A stretch of 64,000 bases of DNA from the NCBI GenBank assembly GCA_022828595.1, contig JAKGHH010000003.1, positions 104,803,583-104,867,582 on the forward strand. Direction: 5' to 3'. The notes beneath the pieces are model-generated. The model was given only the letters and a program-made list of their open reading frames with translations, did no database searches and was not told where the DNA came from. A program made the translations under genes and the position numbers. Positions 22,462 to 33,916 of this stretch are shown here, piece by piece. This DNA comes from Nelumbo lutea. Lineage: Eukaryota; Streptophyta; Magnoliopsida; Proteales; Nelumbonaceae. Position 1 is the stretch's first letter. The number at the start of each line of letters is the position of its first letter.

Positions 22462-24218
22462 TGTTAGACAGTGTATGCGCTTAGCTCCAATCAAATTGTT
22501 GTACATATATATTTATTGTAAATGAATAAAAGTACATAATTCATTCATATTATATTTGGTGTGTTTCTCTGTAATTACCCTTAAACTGGACACTTATGAG
22601 ACTCGTGTTAGTTTAGAATGTTCTCATATATTGGATAGACTTGGGGAAGTTTATCCTACCAAGGCCGATACTAATGTTCTGCCAAGTAGGTTGGGGTAGC
22701 TTGTCTCAGCTGCTTGGGTTAGACCCGAAGCACATGTAATGTGTGTTTGTTGGAAATACTAAACCCAGACCATTTTCCAGTTATGCCTTGGACCTTGGAG
22801 ACTAGTGGGAAAACTGGAAAGTTACACATAACCCCTAGACTCGATTATGGTACTTCACTAGGTGTCCGATTGGGTTGTCTTTGATATGCTAATCAGTGAG
22901 ATCCTTTGAGGGTCAAAACCTACGTATGTTGGGACAATCTCAGATTTCACTCCAGTGGGTGATCATAGTGACATGATCAGCCCCTTTGTCAAACAAAGTG
23001 AATGATCGGGACTACACTCTCTTTGATTGAAACAAAAACTACTGGCAGTCGATTTCAAACTTCCCAGGATCTATCTGAGTAGAGAGTGCAACACTGCACT
23101 TTGCATTTAGGGGAAAGGTCCTTCCCTGTCGGGCAATGTTTGATCATTAAGGGCTGAGAGATTAAGTATAAGAGACCATTTAGGGACATTTTACCTGATG
23201 AAGTACACCTCACTTAAGCCCATTGTCCTTGGGCCTTCATAGGATGGCTGGACTCAAAAACCATTTAGTGTAAATGTTGGGCCCATTAAGAGCCCATACT
23301 GATGGACTCAGGGGTTCACTATGCTTATTAGTGAATTCGGCCATACTCTTTCACAGAAGCTTGGCCGAACCCATACGGGCTTATGTAAAATCCTTGTTGG
23401 AATCTCACGCCATACAATGAGAGCCAAATTGACTAGCAATTAAAATGGGACATGAGCCACTTGCTTAATGGGCCTAAGGCCCATGATTAATTGGACTAAT
23501 CAGGATGTCACATGACAGCTTAAGCGATCATGTGACTTTGGCGAATATGGGTATGGATATGGGTTTGGATCATCTATTAGGATAAGATGACAACTCTTAT
23601 CCACTTAAAGAGTCAAGATCCAAATAAATATTTGGATTGAAGAGTCCTCCTAATTGGATTAGGAGTGCTGATCTTTAAGGCTTATAAAAGGAGGAGGGAG
23701 TGAATTGCGCCAGACACACTTCTACTCTTAGTTCTCTCCTACTCTTGCCACCCAAACCCTAGTTTGACCTCTAGTCCTTGGATTGATAGAGATCAGTTCT
23801 GATATCTGATTTTTGCAAGAAAACATCAGATCCAATTTGTGCTTGCATCCCTTGCTCGATCTAAGCTATTGGATTGCAGTTTTTAGTGAAGGACTATGTT
23901 GGAAAACCGGCTTCAATTCAAGCTGCGCTATCTTCAATGGAAGCTGGTTTTGGTACCCTTTTTGGGCATGAACTACCACTTTGGGAACTACATGTGTAGA
24001 GTCTATATCAGGTATTCTTCTCCCTTTCTTTTGGTTTCAGATCTAGTCTGGTTCGATGCATGAACGTTCCTTGAAAAAAGCAGTTTTTCTAAATCTAGGA
24101 ATGTGATTCCTAGAAGGGTAGAAAGAAATTTTTGAAATTTCTAAATCTAGGAATGTGATTCCTAGGAATGTGTTTCCTAGATTTCGACCATCCATATGAT
24201 GGATTTCCCCTTCCTTCA
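22462..24218 (+). mobile_element. Solo LTR (1.76 kb), reference copy of the family
   Basis: It begins TGTTAGACAG and ends CCCCTTCCTTCA, with GATTG at 22457-22461 and 24219-24223. It keeps the segment 22480-22680 that is deleted in the copy at 15542. The TATA-like CTTATAAAAGG lies near 23682. The family is named here only by its ends; no coding region is present to classify it. Confidence 0.87.
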
Positions 24219-25228
24219 GATTGGACGGGTTTAATCAATAGCGGATTGACTCTAACTGGCCCATATCGGGTTGTGCACAGGTCTGGGAATGAACTGACTA
24301 GTTTGAAGCAGGACAGGCGTTCATGGAGGTCCAAATCTAGGTTGGGTCGGTCTGACCAGAAAACCAAAATGGGTGGAGCAGTCACTTTGGGCCAAACCGG
24401 ATATGGGCCAAATCAGCTTGTTCATGACTGCTACAAAATGGGTCAGGTTAACCCGAAGTGGATTCAAAAAATGAGTGGTCTATGTGGCTTTGGGTTGGAC
24501 CAGATCTGGCATGAACCAGATTTGTTCATAACTGTCTGTTATTCGGGTTGGGTCGCATAGGAGCATGCCAAAGCAAGTGGACCAGGTTGCTTCAGGCCAT
24601 GTCAAACCGGATTCGGGTTGAACCGGTCTGCCCTGAACCATTTTGGATTCGGGCCGGATTAGATTGCTCCATACTAAGTCAGGTTGGGATCAAACTAGGC
24701 TGATCGACCCAAACAAATCAATCCGAGGTGATCAGGTTTGTTCATATTCAGACTGAGCTAAATTGATTCGGACTGGTCCAAACTCAAGTCGAGTTGATTT
24801 AGATTTATGTTGATTCGAGGAAAACTAATTTTAATAATTAATTAATGCATTAATTATAAATTATTTCACTCAAATAAAGAAATTTTAAAAAAATGTTAAG
24901 GAATTCATACTTGTATCTTTAGTGGTTAACCCAATGGTTATCCACAACCCAATCCAACCCATTTAAATTGATCAAATGGGTGTTCACTCTCTGTTCACTC
25001 TCTGGGTGGGTTGGGTGAAAAATTGCCACCCCTACCTATAAATAGGTTGAGGCCTAGAAAGTACCACTCTCTATTCTCTCATTCTCTTCTCTTATATACA
25101 CTTTCCAGTGGTTGCCCTTGACCTGGGCTTATTACGGTATACTGAGCTAAGCTACTCAACTGACCTCCACTAACTTCACCATGAAAATAACTGTCCCTGA
25201 GGCTTCGTTTGGATCCAATATAAATGTC

Positions 25229-25520
25229 ATCACTGAAGCGTATATATAAGTGACTGTTATATTTTAAAAACCGGTGTAAAAATGTGTAAAGTTTTACATC
25301 GATAAGATTGATATAGTTTTTACATCGATTATCGATGTAAAACTTTCTACTTGATGAGGTTTTACATTGATTCACAATATAAAACTCCGCTCCATTCAAA
25401 CGCCAATAAATCTAAATCGGAGTAGAGTTTTACATCAATCATAATTACACACTTTTTCCAAATGCTTACAAACCGAACTGATGTAAATTTAAATCGGTTC
25501 TTGATTTACATCACTTCCAA
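25229..25520 (+). mobile_element. CACTA-like terminus with subterminal repeats
   Basis: It begins CACTGAAGCG. Within 290 bp it has many copies, in both orientations, of a TTTACATCGAT/ATCGATGTAAA-like motif, as in En/Spm (CACTA) subterminal regions. No opposite end was found, so it may be a fragment. Confidence 0.45.
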
Positions 25521-26434
25521 AAGCAGCCTCACCAATTGAGGGTTAACCAGGTTGGTCCACTAGATGAATTGTCTCGGTGGTGGTGTAGTTTTGTAAGGAA
25601 AGAATTGTTAATGTGATGTTCTATTGTTCTAACGACAATTACCCAAAAAAAATTATACACTTGGGCCTAATGGCCTATTACGACTATTTCACCAATGATA
25701 ACACAAGAATTAAATGAACCCCCACTAATGATCTGCAGTAACATAACACAAGAATGATTAATTTGTTGTTCTAACCCCCTTTCTGTCCTTGATACATGTC
25801 TAAACAATTCCAGCAAATGAGATTTGGAGAGAGAATTGAAATGATCAGGATATGCTAGGCTACTTATCAACTATTCACTGACCAGGACAAGTTTTCAATT
25901 TGATTTGTCAGAAAAGATTGAACCGATGCAATCTACCTTCGAATTCGGACAAGAATTCACTTAATTTGAAGAACAAAGTTAACCTGCCAAATTTGACTGG
26001 AACTTCTTGTTATAGCTCTAATGATATATTTCCCTAATCTGGTGAGTTCTTGAATATATTGACAAAGTAGAAAAATGGAGGTCTGTGGTGTGCGTTGTTA
26101 CAAAACTGATTTAAATTGAGTGATTTAGACTTAAATTTATGGAGCATTGAGCTAGATCAACTGATTCTGTTATCTTATATCTATATCTATAGGTCTGAGA
26201 TCCTTTGGTAGTTTGGTATATTTTCTCGTTTCTTTGTTTTTTTATAATTGCCGAGTCAAGTCCATAGCCATTGAGATCTTTCATCAAACAGTCTTGACAA
26301 CATTTATCATGTTTGGCCCTTTCTGCTGTTTTTTCTGCATCTGTTTGTACATTGCATTCTCTTTATTGTCCAAAACTGCCATTATGTACTTTGTAGAGTG
26401 CATTTGTTGTACATATATAAAAAAAAATGTTTTA
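25521..26434. other. Intergenic DNA, no gene seen
   Basis: No convincing exon or repeat was recognised. A 74-codon Phe/Cys-rich frame near 26213-26437 lacks recognisable similarity and is probably chance. Confidence 0.45.
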
Positions 26435-26652
26435 TAGAGCCAAAAACCGTTGAATTGATCAATAATTCATTAATCCAGGTGGTCAAACTGTTGATCCCTT
26501 AGATTCATTTAACGGTTTTTGAATATTTTATTTTAACTTTTTTTTTTCTTTTGTTAAAATGGGTTATTCATTCGAATCGGTCAATCGAACCAACCCAGAA
26601 ATCGGTGCCTAAAACAATTCCGATTTCGAATCAGTTTTTAAAACCTTGTATA
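26435..26652. repeat. Half element of the Mutator-like family
   Basis: It contains 'aaaaaccgttgaattgatca', 'ggtggtcaaactgttgatcc', 'aaatgggttattcattcgaa' and an end 'cagtttttaaaaccttgt', matching the right halves of the copies at 51358 and 61797. Confidence 0.6.
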
Positions 26653-27123
26653 ACAACATAACTGATTTTACTTTAAAAAAAAAAGCCACATCATGATCGA
26701 CAAAATTATATTGTTTTTGCCGATATATGTATGCGCTAACATGAAAATTTTTATGGATGAATGCTTACCGAATTACCCCGAAAAGGTAATTTGTTTGATT
26801 TAAATGGGTTTCATTATTCATAACAACAAAAGTTAGATGAAATTTGAACTTAAACCTTCCCTATTAGCAAAAATTCCATCCATACTCTTAACAGTCTGAA
26901 TTCCAAATAGAGAACTGTGTTCACTATGCACATTCATAGGTCATAATTCCGATGTCTCCATAGCACAATAACTATTTGGAAGGGATGTGTATGCATATTC
27001 ATTTGAAACCCCGAAAGGAGGTTTTCATAGAGATACAAGCACAAAGGATGTTTAAAGTATTTGCCAATCAAACACATGGGAGGTTTTAACTAATTTCCGT
27101 TTTCTATATGCATAAGTTTTTTT
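26653..27123. other. Intergenic DNA, no gene seen
   Basis: AT-rich with no recognised feature. Confidence 0.4.
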
Positions 27124-27132
27124 CTAATATTC

Positions 27133-27417
27133 AAGGTTTTTAAAATCGGACTGGATAGGAAACTATTTTGGATTCGGTTCTCATGTTGAATGGTCTGACC
27201 ATCCGGTTTGAATGGATGGTCTGTTCTAACAAAAAATTAGAAAACCCCAAAAAATGGCCAAAAATCATTTTTGGGTCAAATAATTCAATGGTCCAATCAC
27301 CCAAGTCAATGATTTGCTGACCAAATCAATGATTTTTTATCAAAAAAAGGTTTTGGGGCAAAACAGACTTGTTCCCAATTTTTCTTGTCCGGCCCGGTCC
27401 AATTTTGAAAACATTGC
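27133..27417. mobile_element. Mutator-type MITE
   Basis: It begins AAGGTTTTTAAAATCGGAC and ends CCAATTTTGAAAACATTG (inverted). The flanks CTAATATTC and CTATATTGC are similar but differ by an indel, so the 9-bp duplication is only probable. Confidence 0.55.
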
Positions 27418-27649
27418 TAATATTGCACGTATTGGACATTGTTGTCATCAATCTACACTTTGTCTCAATTATATCGGGTTGGTTAGATGAATCTTTTACT
27501 CCACTCCCTATGTTAAATGCAATATCTATTATTAAGTTATCCGCAATAACTAAGATACTAAAAGGCAAGGATTAAAATTTTAAAACCGTATCAGTTGATA
27601 CATATCGTATTGATGACCCTCTTCCTATTGTCATTGTTTTTGGGTTTAA

Positions 27650-28541
27650 CCCAATGTTTTCAAACCAGATTGGACCGAAAAATTTGGGAACCGGTTAGAT
27701 TTCCAATTCCGGTTATATTATAAACCGCCCTTTCAAAAAATATTGAAAATGTCAGAGAACTGTTGACCCGGGCGGTAGAACCACTAAACTGTTTGACCCG
27801 ATCAGCGGTTCCCGGGTTATATGCTTTATTTTTCTATTAAAAAAAATCCACATGTGTCCCCATCGAAATGGTAATTGGGGGTTAGGGTTCAAACGAAAAT
27901 CATTTTTGTTCTTCACTTCTCAGCCGCTAACTTATCTTGACCTTCGACGACCTGCAATGATGGCAACCTACGGCAAGCCACAACAACCCATGGCAACCCA
28001 CAACGATCGATGACCGACAGTTGAGGCTCCACCTACAGTGAACACAAGGTTTGCATTTCTCAGTTCTCACTCTGAGTCCGAGCCGTTGTCAGGCACATGG
28101 TTTTGCAACGGCAACCGGTGACTTAATCAACAACGACCACCATTTACAAACTACTAGCAACCAGTGGCAACCACCGGTTACAGACCATTGATTTCATCAG
28201 CGATCTACATCGGTTTTGTAGTTGCAGTTTCTTCTCTCCTGTCAATGACTCTATAGTCGCAACGGTAATTTTAATCACCGATGACCAGACTACAAATCCA
28301 TCGGCAGTGATTTTCCCCTTCTCTCTGTGACCCCAACACCGTCACACCGCCATTACTGGCGGTATTTTTTTTGTAATTTATTTAATTTTTATAGTATATT
28401 TTATTATTTATAAATATTTTTTATTGTTATTTTATTTATGATATCATGGGTCGAACCATTTAACTCAGACGGTTGAACCGCCGAACCGGAAAATAGTGCC
28501 TTGACCAATTCTATTTCCACGTCGGTTTTCAAAACCTTGGT
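27650..28541. mobile_element. Larger Mutator-like element with internal non-repeat sequence
   Basis: The ends 'aatgttttcaaaccagattgg' and 'cggttttcaaaaccttg' belong to the AAGGTTTT family. Flanks GTTTAACCC and GTTTGACAT are a weak 9-bp match. The 27900-28370 core has CGACGACC-, GGCAACC- and CACCG-rich sequence unlike the AT-rich surroundings and may be captured DNA. No protein was recognised in it. Confidence 0.45.
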
Positions 28542-29079
28542 TTGACATGTTTCAAGAGGTGCATGTAGATGGTCCGAATTAGGCGAGTTTGAAAGTATTT
28601 ATGAATGTATTTTTGTATGGCATGTGTTTTGTTTCATGGGCATTTCGCATTTATCAAAACACTGCCATATGTCATTGCCAAATCAGCGTTTAGCTCATCA
28701 TGGTGATTCATACATATAGATACTTACAAAAAACTAGCCTTGATTTATGGGCACACCTACCATTGAGGGAAACTTCATTTTAATGCTTCCCCCCAATGGT
28801 TAGGCATTTATTCATTATTCTACTGATGTGGCGCCTACTTGTCATAAATGGTTGACATTATTATTTTTCTCAGTTTTGAAGACAAATCAAGTACAAACGT
28901 TTAGTTATGCCATGTTCAGTTCAATTCTCAATTTTTTTCATTCTTACCTAAGATGAAATTCTAAAATGGAAAAGAATGGATAAAAATATGAAGAATGAAA
29001 AAATATTGCTATGAATTTTTTTCAGACTGACAAGTGTCCTAGGTCGTGTCCTAGGTCTCCAACAGTCAAAGTTTACCAG
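28542..29079. other. Intergenic DNA, no gene seen
   Basis: No gene or clear repeat was recognised. Confidence 0.4.
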
Positions 29080-29518
29080 TTGGCATAGATGTTTTGTAAA
29101 AGTGCTTTAATAAAAGTATTTTTGTAAAAATGGTTTTATAAAAGTACTTTCTTAAAAGAGATTTTGTAAAAGTACTTCTGTAAAAGTGCTTCAATAAAAG
29201 AGATTTCATAAAAGTGCTTTTGTAGAAGTCCTTTTAGAAAAGTGCTTTCCTAAAAGTATTTTTTTAAGTGTGCTTTCATAAAAGTGCTTTTATAAAAGTA
29301 CCTTCATAAAAGTACTTCCATAAAAGTGATTTTATAAAATTATTTTTGTAAAAGTGTTTTTGTAAAAGTACTTCTGTAAAAGTGCTTTTGCAAAAGTACT
29401 TAAGTAAAAGTGCTTCCATAAAAGTATTTTTACAAATTTTTTTTCGTAAAAATACTTTTATAAGTGTTTTCGTAAAAGTACTTTTATAAAAGTGCATTCA
29501 CAAAAGTAAACATCTATG
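29080..29518. repeat. Array of ~14-bp TAAAAGTGCTTTTG-like units with inverted ends
   Basis: About 30 variant units of 'aaaagt(g/a)ctt(t/c)(t/c)(g/a)t' run across 430 bp. The array is bounded by 'ggcatagatgtttt' on the left and 'aaacatctatggc' on the right, an inverted pair, so the whole array may be one foldback element. The open frame through it is an artefact of the repeat. Confidence 0.7.
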
Positions 29519-29689
29519 GCAATAGATTTGTAGGCAGAGTTTCCTCAAAGAATGAAATGAGCATGATGGGGCATGATTTCATGCTACAAGCTACTCAATT
29601 TTTGTGCTATGGAGCTAATTTTTCATTCTAAAAATAACGTGGCCTCTGGCAAGAACTTTGTAACCAAACACTCTAATGTTATTCATAAT

Positions 29690-30422
29690 TTATACTATTA
29701 TTTCATAATTTCATTATTAATTTTCTAATATATTAAATTATTATTAATTTCAATACTATGTTATAATTATTTTTCTACTTCTAAGAATTTTTTAATTTAT
29801 TACATAATTCTGTTATTTCAACTATTTAAAATCTAGTTATGATAAATATTTAAATAATCTATAAAATATTTAAATTTTTTTATTATTTGAATTTTATTTG
29901 TTTAAATCTATTACATATTATTAAATATTTGAAAAACATTTAAATTGATAACCCAGAAAAACATAATTTAAATTGTTAGTACATAATTTCGTTATATATT
30001 TTGTAAAAATATAAAATTATTTTTTGTGTTTTTCATAAGTATTTTAAAGTTATTATATAATTTTGTTAGACTATTTAAATAATTCTTAAGTTCTATAATC
30101 CAAACTTTATTTAGATAGATATAGATAAAAAGTAGAGGAGAGGATAAATAGGAATTAGAGATAATTTGGTAGACAAACTCTCTACTAAATTAGAGATAAT
30201 TTTGGAGATAAATAGGAATTAGAGATAATTTAGAAAATAAATAGGAATTAGCGATAATTTTAGAGAAAGTAGGGGAGGTAGTTTAGGAGAAATTTTAGGA
30301 GAAAAGATTATTTAGGCTCTAGGAAGTGCATCTTAATGGTTGTTTAAAAAATGACATGTAATAAAAATATAACAAATTTAAAAATTGAGAAAATTTCTTC
30401 ACTACCTTGTTTTTTTTATATA
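29690..30422 (-). mobile_element. Helitron-like unit C (truncated)
   Basis: This AT-rich unit resembles units A and B in order: 'ttattacataattt.gttatttcaa', 'ctttatttagatagatatagat', then ~26-bp repeats 'gataaataggaattagagat' and a 'tatata' end directly abutting the CTAG terminus of unit B. On the minus strand this is its 5' end. The 3' end is missing to the left. Confidence 0.5.
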
Positions 30423-30469
30423 CTAGCGGGGACCCGTGCAATGCACAGGATTTATTAAGAAAAATCTAA

Positions 30470-30904
30470 ATAATAAAAAGGGTTATATACTAAACTACCC
30501 CTTATAGTTTTATGGATTTACTAAAGTCTATTGTAATTAGCATTTTACTAAAACACCACTTATAATTTACAATGGATTTAAACAGTCTTCCATTAGATGA
30601 CAGTGGAAAATGATAGTGTTGACCCTAATGTTCATTTAAATAAATTTAATCAAAAGAAAATTAAATTAAAAATAATACCATTTTTGCCCTTAATAAAACA
30701 TGGGCAACTACTCTATTGGCTATATTTGATTAATTTTGTTTAAAAAAAGTGTTAAGGGTATTTTTGAATAAAAAATCATGGATTGAATGGCAAAACAAAA
30801 ACCCCTTAATGAAACGTTGATTAAGTAAATAAGTTGTAAAATATATGCGATGTTTTAGTAAAATGAAAACTATAAGATAGGTTTAACTAAATATGTAAAA
30901 CTAT
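30470..30904. mobile_element. Foldback MITE
   Basis: The left arm 'tatactaaactacccctta', 'tagttttatggatttac' is mirrored by the right arm 'atgttttagtaaaatgaaaa', 'aaaactataaggtgtgt'. No coding capacity. Confidence 0.6.
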
Positions 30905-31298
30905 AAGGTGTGTAAGAATGGCAATGGGGTGGGGATCATATTCCCCGTCCATGACCCCGATTCTGAAATTAACCCCCAACTCCGATCCCCAACGGGATGG
31001 GTCCCCCGTAGGGACCCGAATCCCCAAAATGTTTTCAGATAATAATATTTTTAAAATAAAATTATTAAAATAAATAAATAATTTAAATTATAAATAATAT
31101 TTTAAATATATTTTGATATATGTATATATAGTCGAGGTCGGGGTGGGGTGGGAACCTTAATCCCCATCCCCCGACCCCGACCTCGACCTCGACCGGGGAT
31201 TCCTATTAATCCCCAACCCCGCCCCCACCCCAGCCCAGCCCCATGAGGAAGTCAGGTCCATGTCGGGGATGGTGAAAATTGTTATCCCTAAAAGTGTG
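30905..31298. mobile_element. GGGGATCCCC-rich MITE
   Basis: The ends 'aagaatggcaatggggtgggg' and 'atggtgaaaattgttatccct' are inverted relatives, with an interior full of 'ccccgaccccgacc' and 'ggggtgggg'. Similar elements lie at 48128-48585 and 54685-54905. Confidence 0.6.
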
Positions 31299-32915
31299 TT
31301 CTAATAAATGGCCATAATAGAAACACATAAGAGTATAGAATTGTTTTATATCTTCAACTTTTTAAATAATTAAAATTATTCATATTTTATATATTACTTT
31401 TAATAAAATATTTATAACACAAAAATAACAATAATTAATTTTAGTTAGGTTTATTTATCAAAATGATGAAACCGACCAACCCGATTAACTCGACCTGAGT
31501 TGATCGGTTTTCTAGTATTTTAGGTTGGCTTTGATTCAAAAATTTCTGAATTCAACCAAATTTGATCAGTTTCACTTTGGCCATTTATAAATCGACCCAA
31601 ACCAATACAACTTCAGTGGGTTGATATTCACAAAAGATTAGTTGGTTTCAATAGACCAAATCCCAAATCAGACCAAGTCAATTTGGTTTGCCAAAATAGC
31701 CTACAACCGAACCGAACCAACTCACGAACACACATAATTTCAGCTAAATTAATAATCTTATCTCTCATAAGTAACAATAGTTTAATGTCCAACAAATATA
31801 GAAAATTTATAGCAAAAATACACAATTATTGAAAATATACTGATAAGGAAAAATACAATAATTTCAAAAATTACAAAAATACAATAAGTTCTAAAATTAT
31901 ATTTACTTAATAAAAAAATAATATAATCTCAAATAATATTTTAATCTCAACTAAATATTAATCAATAACTAATAACAAAAATACAATAAATTAAATTTAA
32001 AATTTTCAATAATAGTAATTTAATCTCCAATAATTATTGAAAATTTTCTATTAAACAACAAAACAAAATAAACTTATACATAATCATTGAAAATACATTT
32101 ATCACAAAGACAATAACATTAATTTTAGTATATATAATTATATAATAAATACAGATTAAGAGTTTAAAATTATTATTAATAAATAATATTCTTTTGAAAG
32201 TTATTTTCTCAAATTATTACTTGATATAAGTGAAATTAATTATTTACAATATTATGTAAAAATATTAAATTATTATTATTTTCAATATTATGTTATAATT
32301 ATTTTTCTACTTTTTAGAATTATTTTAAATTTATTACATAATTTCTTTATTTTAACTATTTAAAATCGAGTTATGTTAAATATTTTTATTGAAAATATTT
32401 ATTTATTTAAATACTTAAATAATATGTAGAATATTTAAACTTTTAAAATATTAATTATTTATTTAATTTAATTATACATAAAATCATATTTCATACTATT
32501 ATTACATAATTTCATTATTAACTTTGTAATATATTAAATTACTATTAATTTAAATATTATGTTACAATCATTTTTCTACTTTGAATAATTTTTTTAATTT
32601 ATTACATAATTTCGTTATTTTATCTATTTAAAATACAATTATGATAAATATTTAGTTATTTAAATATATAAATAATCTATAAAATATTTAAAATTGTTTG
32701 TTATTTTAATTTTATTTATTTAAAACTATTACATATTATTAACCATTTGAAAAACAATTAAATTGATAATCCGGAAAAAAAAAACATAATTTAAATTGTT
32801 AGTAAATAATTTTGTGATATATTTTGTAAAAATATAAATTTTTTGTGTTTTGAATAAATATTTTAAAGTTATTATATAATTTTGTTAAAATATTTAAATA
32901 ATTCTTATTTTTTTA
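31299..32915. other. AT-rich body of Helitron-like unit B
   Basis: Extremely AT-rich and without coding capacity. The order 'tttcattattaactttgtaa', 'tttattacataatttcgtta' and 'aatttaaattgttagta' is shared with units A and C. The segment 31450-31730 is a separate 'accgaaccaac'-rich repeat. Confidence 0.55.
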
Positions 32916-33797
32916 GAGACAAAAACCTCCCCTGTAATTTCTGACAATAATAAAAACCTCCCCTCTAGTTTAACTTTAGCAAAATCCTCCCTTCTATTTT
33001 CAAAAAAAAATTGACAAAAACCTCCCTTCCTTTAATTAACTTTACGAAAAATGTTGATAATTACATTTTTATCCTTATCATCTAAGCTATTTACAAAATA
33101 TCAGTTTTACCCTTACTCGAAAAACTCATTACATTCTCAACTCTTGAGAAAACAGTCACAGTGCTCAGAATATTCCACTTCCCAGAATATTCAGGCGACG
33201 ATTCTTCACCGGACAATGGTCGTGCTTCATCTTGTTGGTCGATTCTCCACTCTACACTGGTAAAACTTGTTTACCTTGTTCAGTTCGTCATCAAGCCCTC
33301 TGAGTTCTGAAGTAGACGAGCTCGTACTCTCCCCTTTCATCGGTGGACATGAGAAAATTAGTCTTACAATAGCTGTCTGATCCCTCCTTCTGAACCAATT
33401 AACAAAGTAAGCCAGCAGGCAATTAATCAAGCAGCTTCCAAGATTGGAATATAATTCTGCTGTGTTTGGTTTGAGAGAAGGTAGGGGCGTAAGGGAAAGG
33501 GAGGAAAACCTGTACAAACACCGTTCGTCGTATAGGCTTCCCACTTCCCTACCTTTTATTTCAAACCAAGCATAGCAAATGAACCACGGAAGAAATTTGA
33601 AGAACAAATGGATGCCAATTTACCAGGCTCTCAGATAGCGCTATGAGTCGTAACCACTCTAAATTGGCGATTCTCATAGAGAAGAACACAGAGACCATGT
33701 TTTTCTCTATTCTTCCTCCGAGCCTAAATTGGTAAAGAATTGTTAAAAGGAACCAGGGAAGAAATCTGAAGAGCACATGGATGATCATTTGGCTTAC

Positions 33798-33911
33798 CAT
33801 CATCATTGCAGCTTAAGCGGTGCCGTCCATCATGGCAAAAGCATACAAATGTTTTATTATAGAGTCCACAACGGTCGCCACTGCCTTCACATTTGATGCA
33901 ATTACTTGGAC
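33798..33911 (-). pseudogene. LRK10L/WAK-type receptor exon, 3' piece (WAK_assoc)
   Basis: It continues the exon at 43534-44169 once the Athila element and one CCCAT copy are removed. Reading through gives a Cys-rich WAK-associated C-terminal domain: SNCIKCEGSG, RCGLYNKTFVCFC, then HDGR...CND, with the expected cysteine spacing. A GTAAGC splice donor directly follows at 33797. That is where the first exon of LRK10L-type genes ends, before the transmembrane and kinase exons. No kinase exon lies between here and the left inverted repeat at 32916, so only the ectodomain exon was captured or retained. Confidence 0.8.
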
Positions 33912-33916
33912 CCCAT
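33912..33916. repeat. Target-site duplication CCCAT, left copy
   Basis: CCCAT here and at 43534-43538 flanks the Athila element: a perfect 5-bp duplication. Confidence 0.9.

Larger units (their letters stand above)
21788..25232 (+). mobile_element. Tat-type LTR region, copy 2, truncated at 3' end
   Basis: Near-identical order to copy 1: TGGGAAAAGTCGTCC start, MITE, unit beginning 'gcaattgagtggattgg', solo LTR with the same GATTG duplication, 'cctataaataggttgaggcc' TATA region near 25035. Similarity stops at 'aaatgtcatcact' (25232), where a CACTA-like end begins. Copy 1 continues a further 450 bp or so. Confidence 0.65.

Noticed and set aside
24110..24560. Overlapping ~90-130-codon frames on both strands, with a relative at 17102
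   Set aside because: Both copies lie in the repeated LTR region. Codon pattern and lack of any motif suggest chance frames preserved by duplication.
26213..26437. 74-codon hydrophobic plus-strand frame
   Set aside because: Phe/Cys-rich sequence in AT-rich DNA without a start context or family; too weak to call a gene.
29276..29497. 73-codon frame on the minus strand
   Set aside because: It is generated by the AAAAGTGCTT array; the peptide is a repeat of Phe/Tyr/Lys blocks with no family.
33227..33806. Two minus-strand frames (126 and 81 codons) after the receptor exon
   Set aside because: They follow the GTAAGC donor and show no transmembrane or kinase motif; more likely intron DNA of the captured gene.
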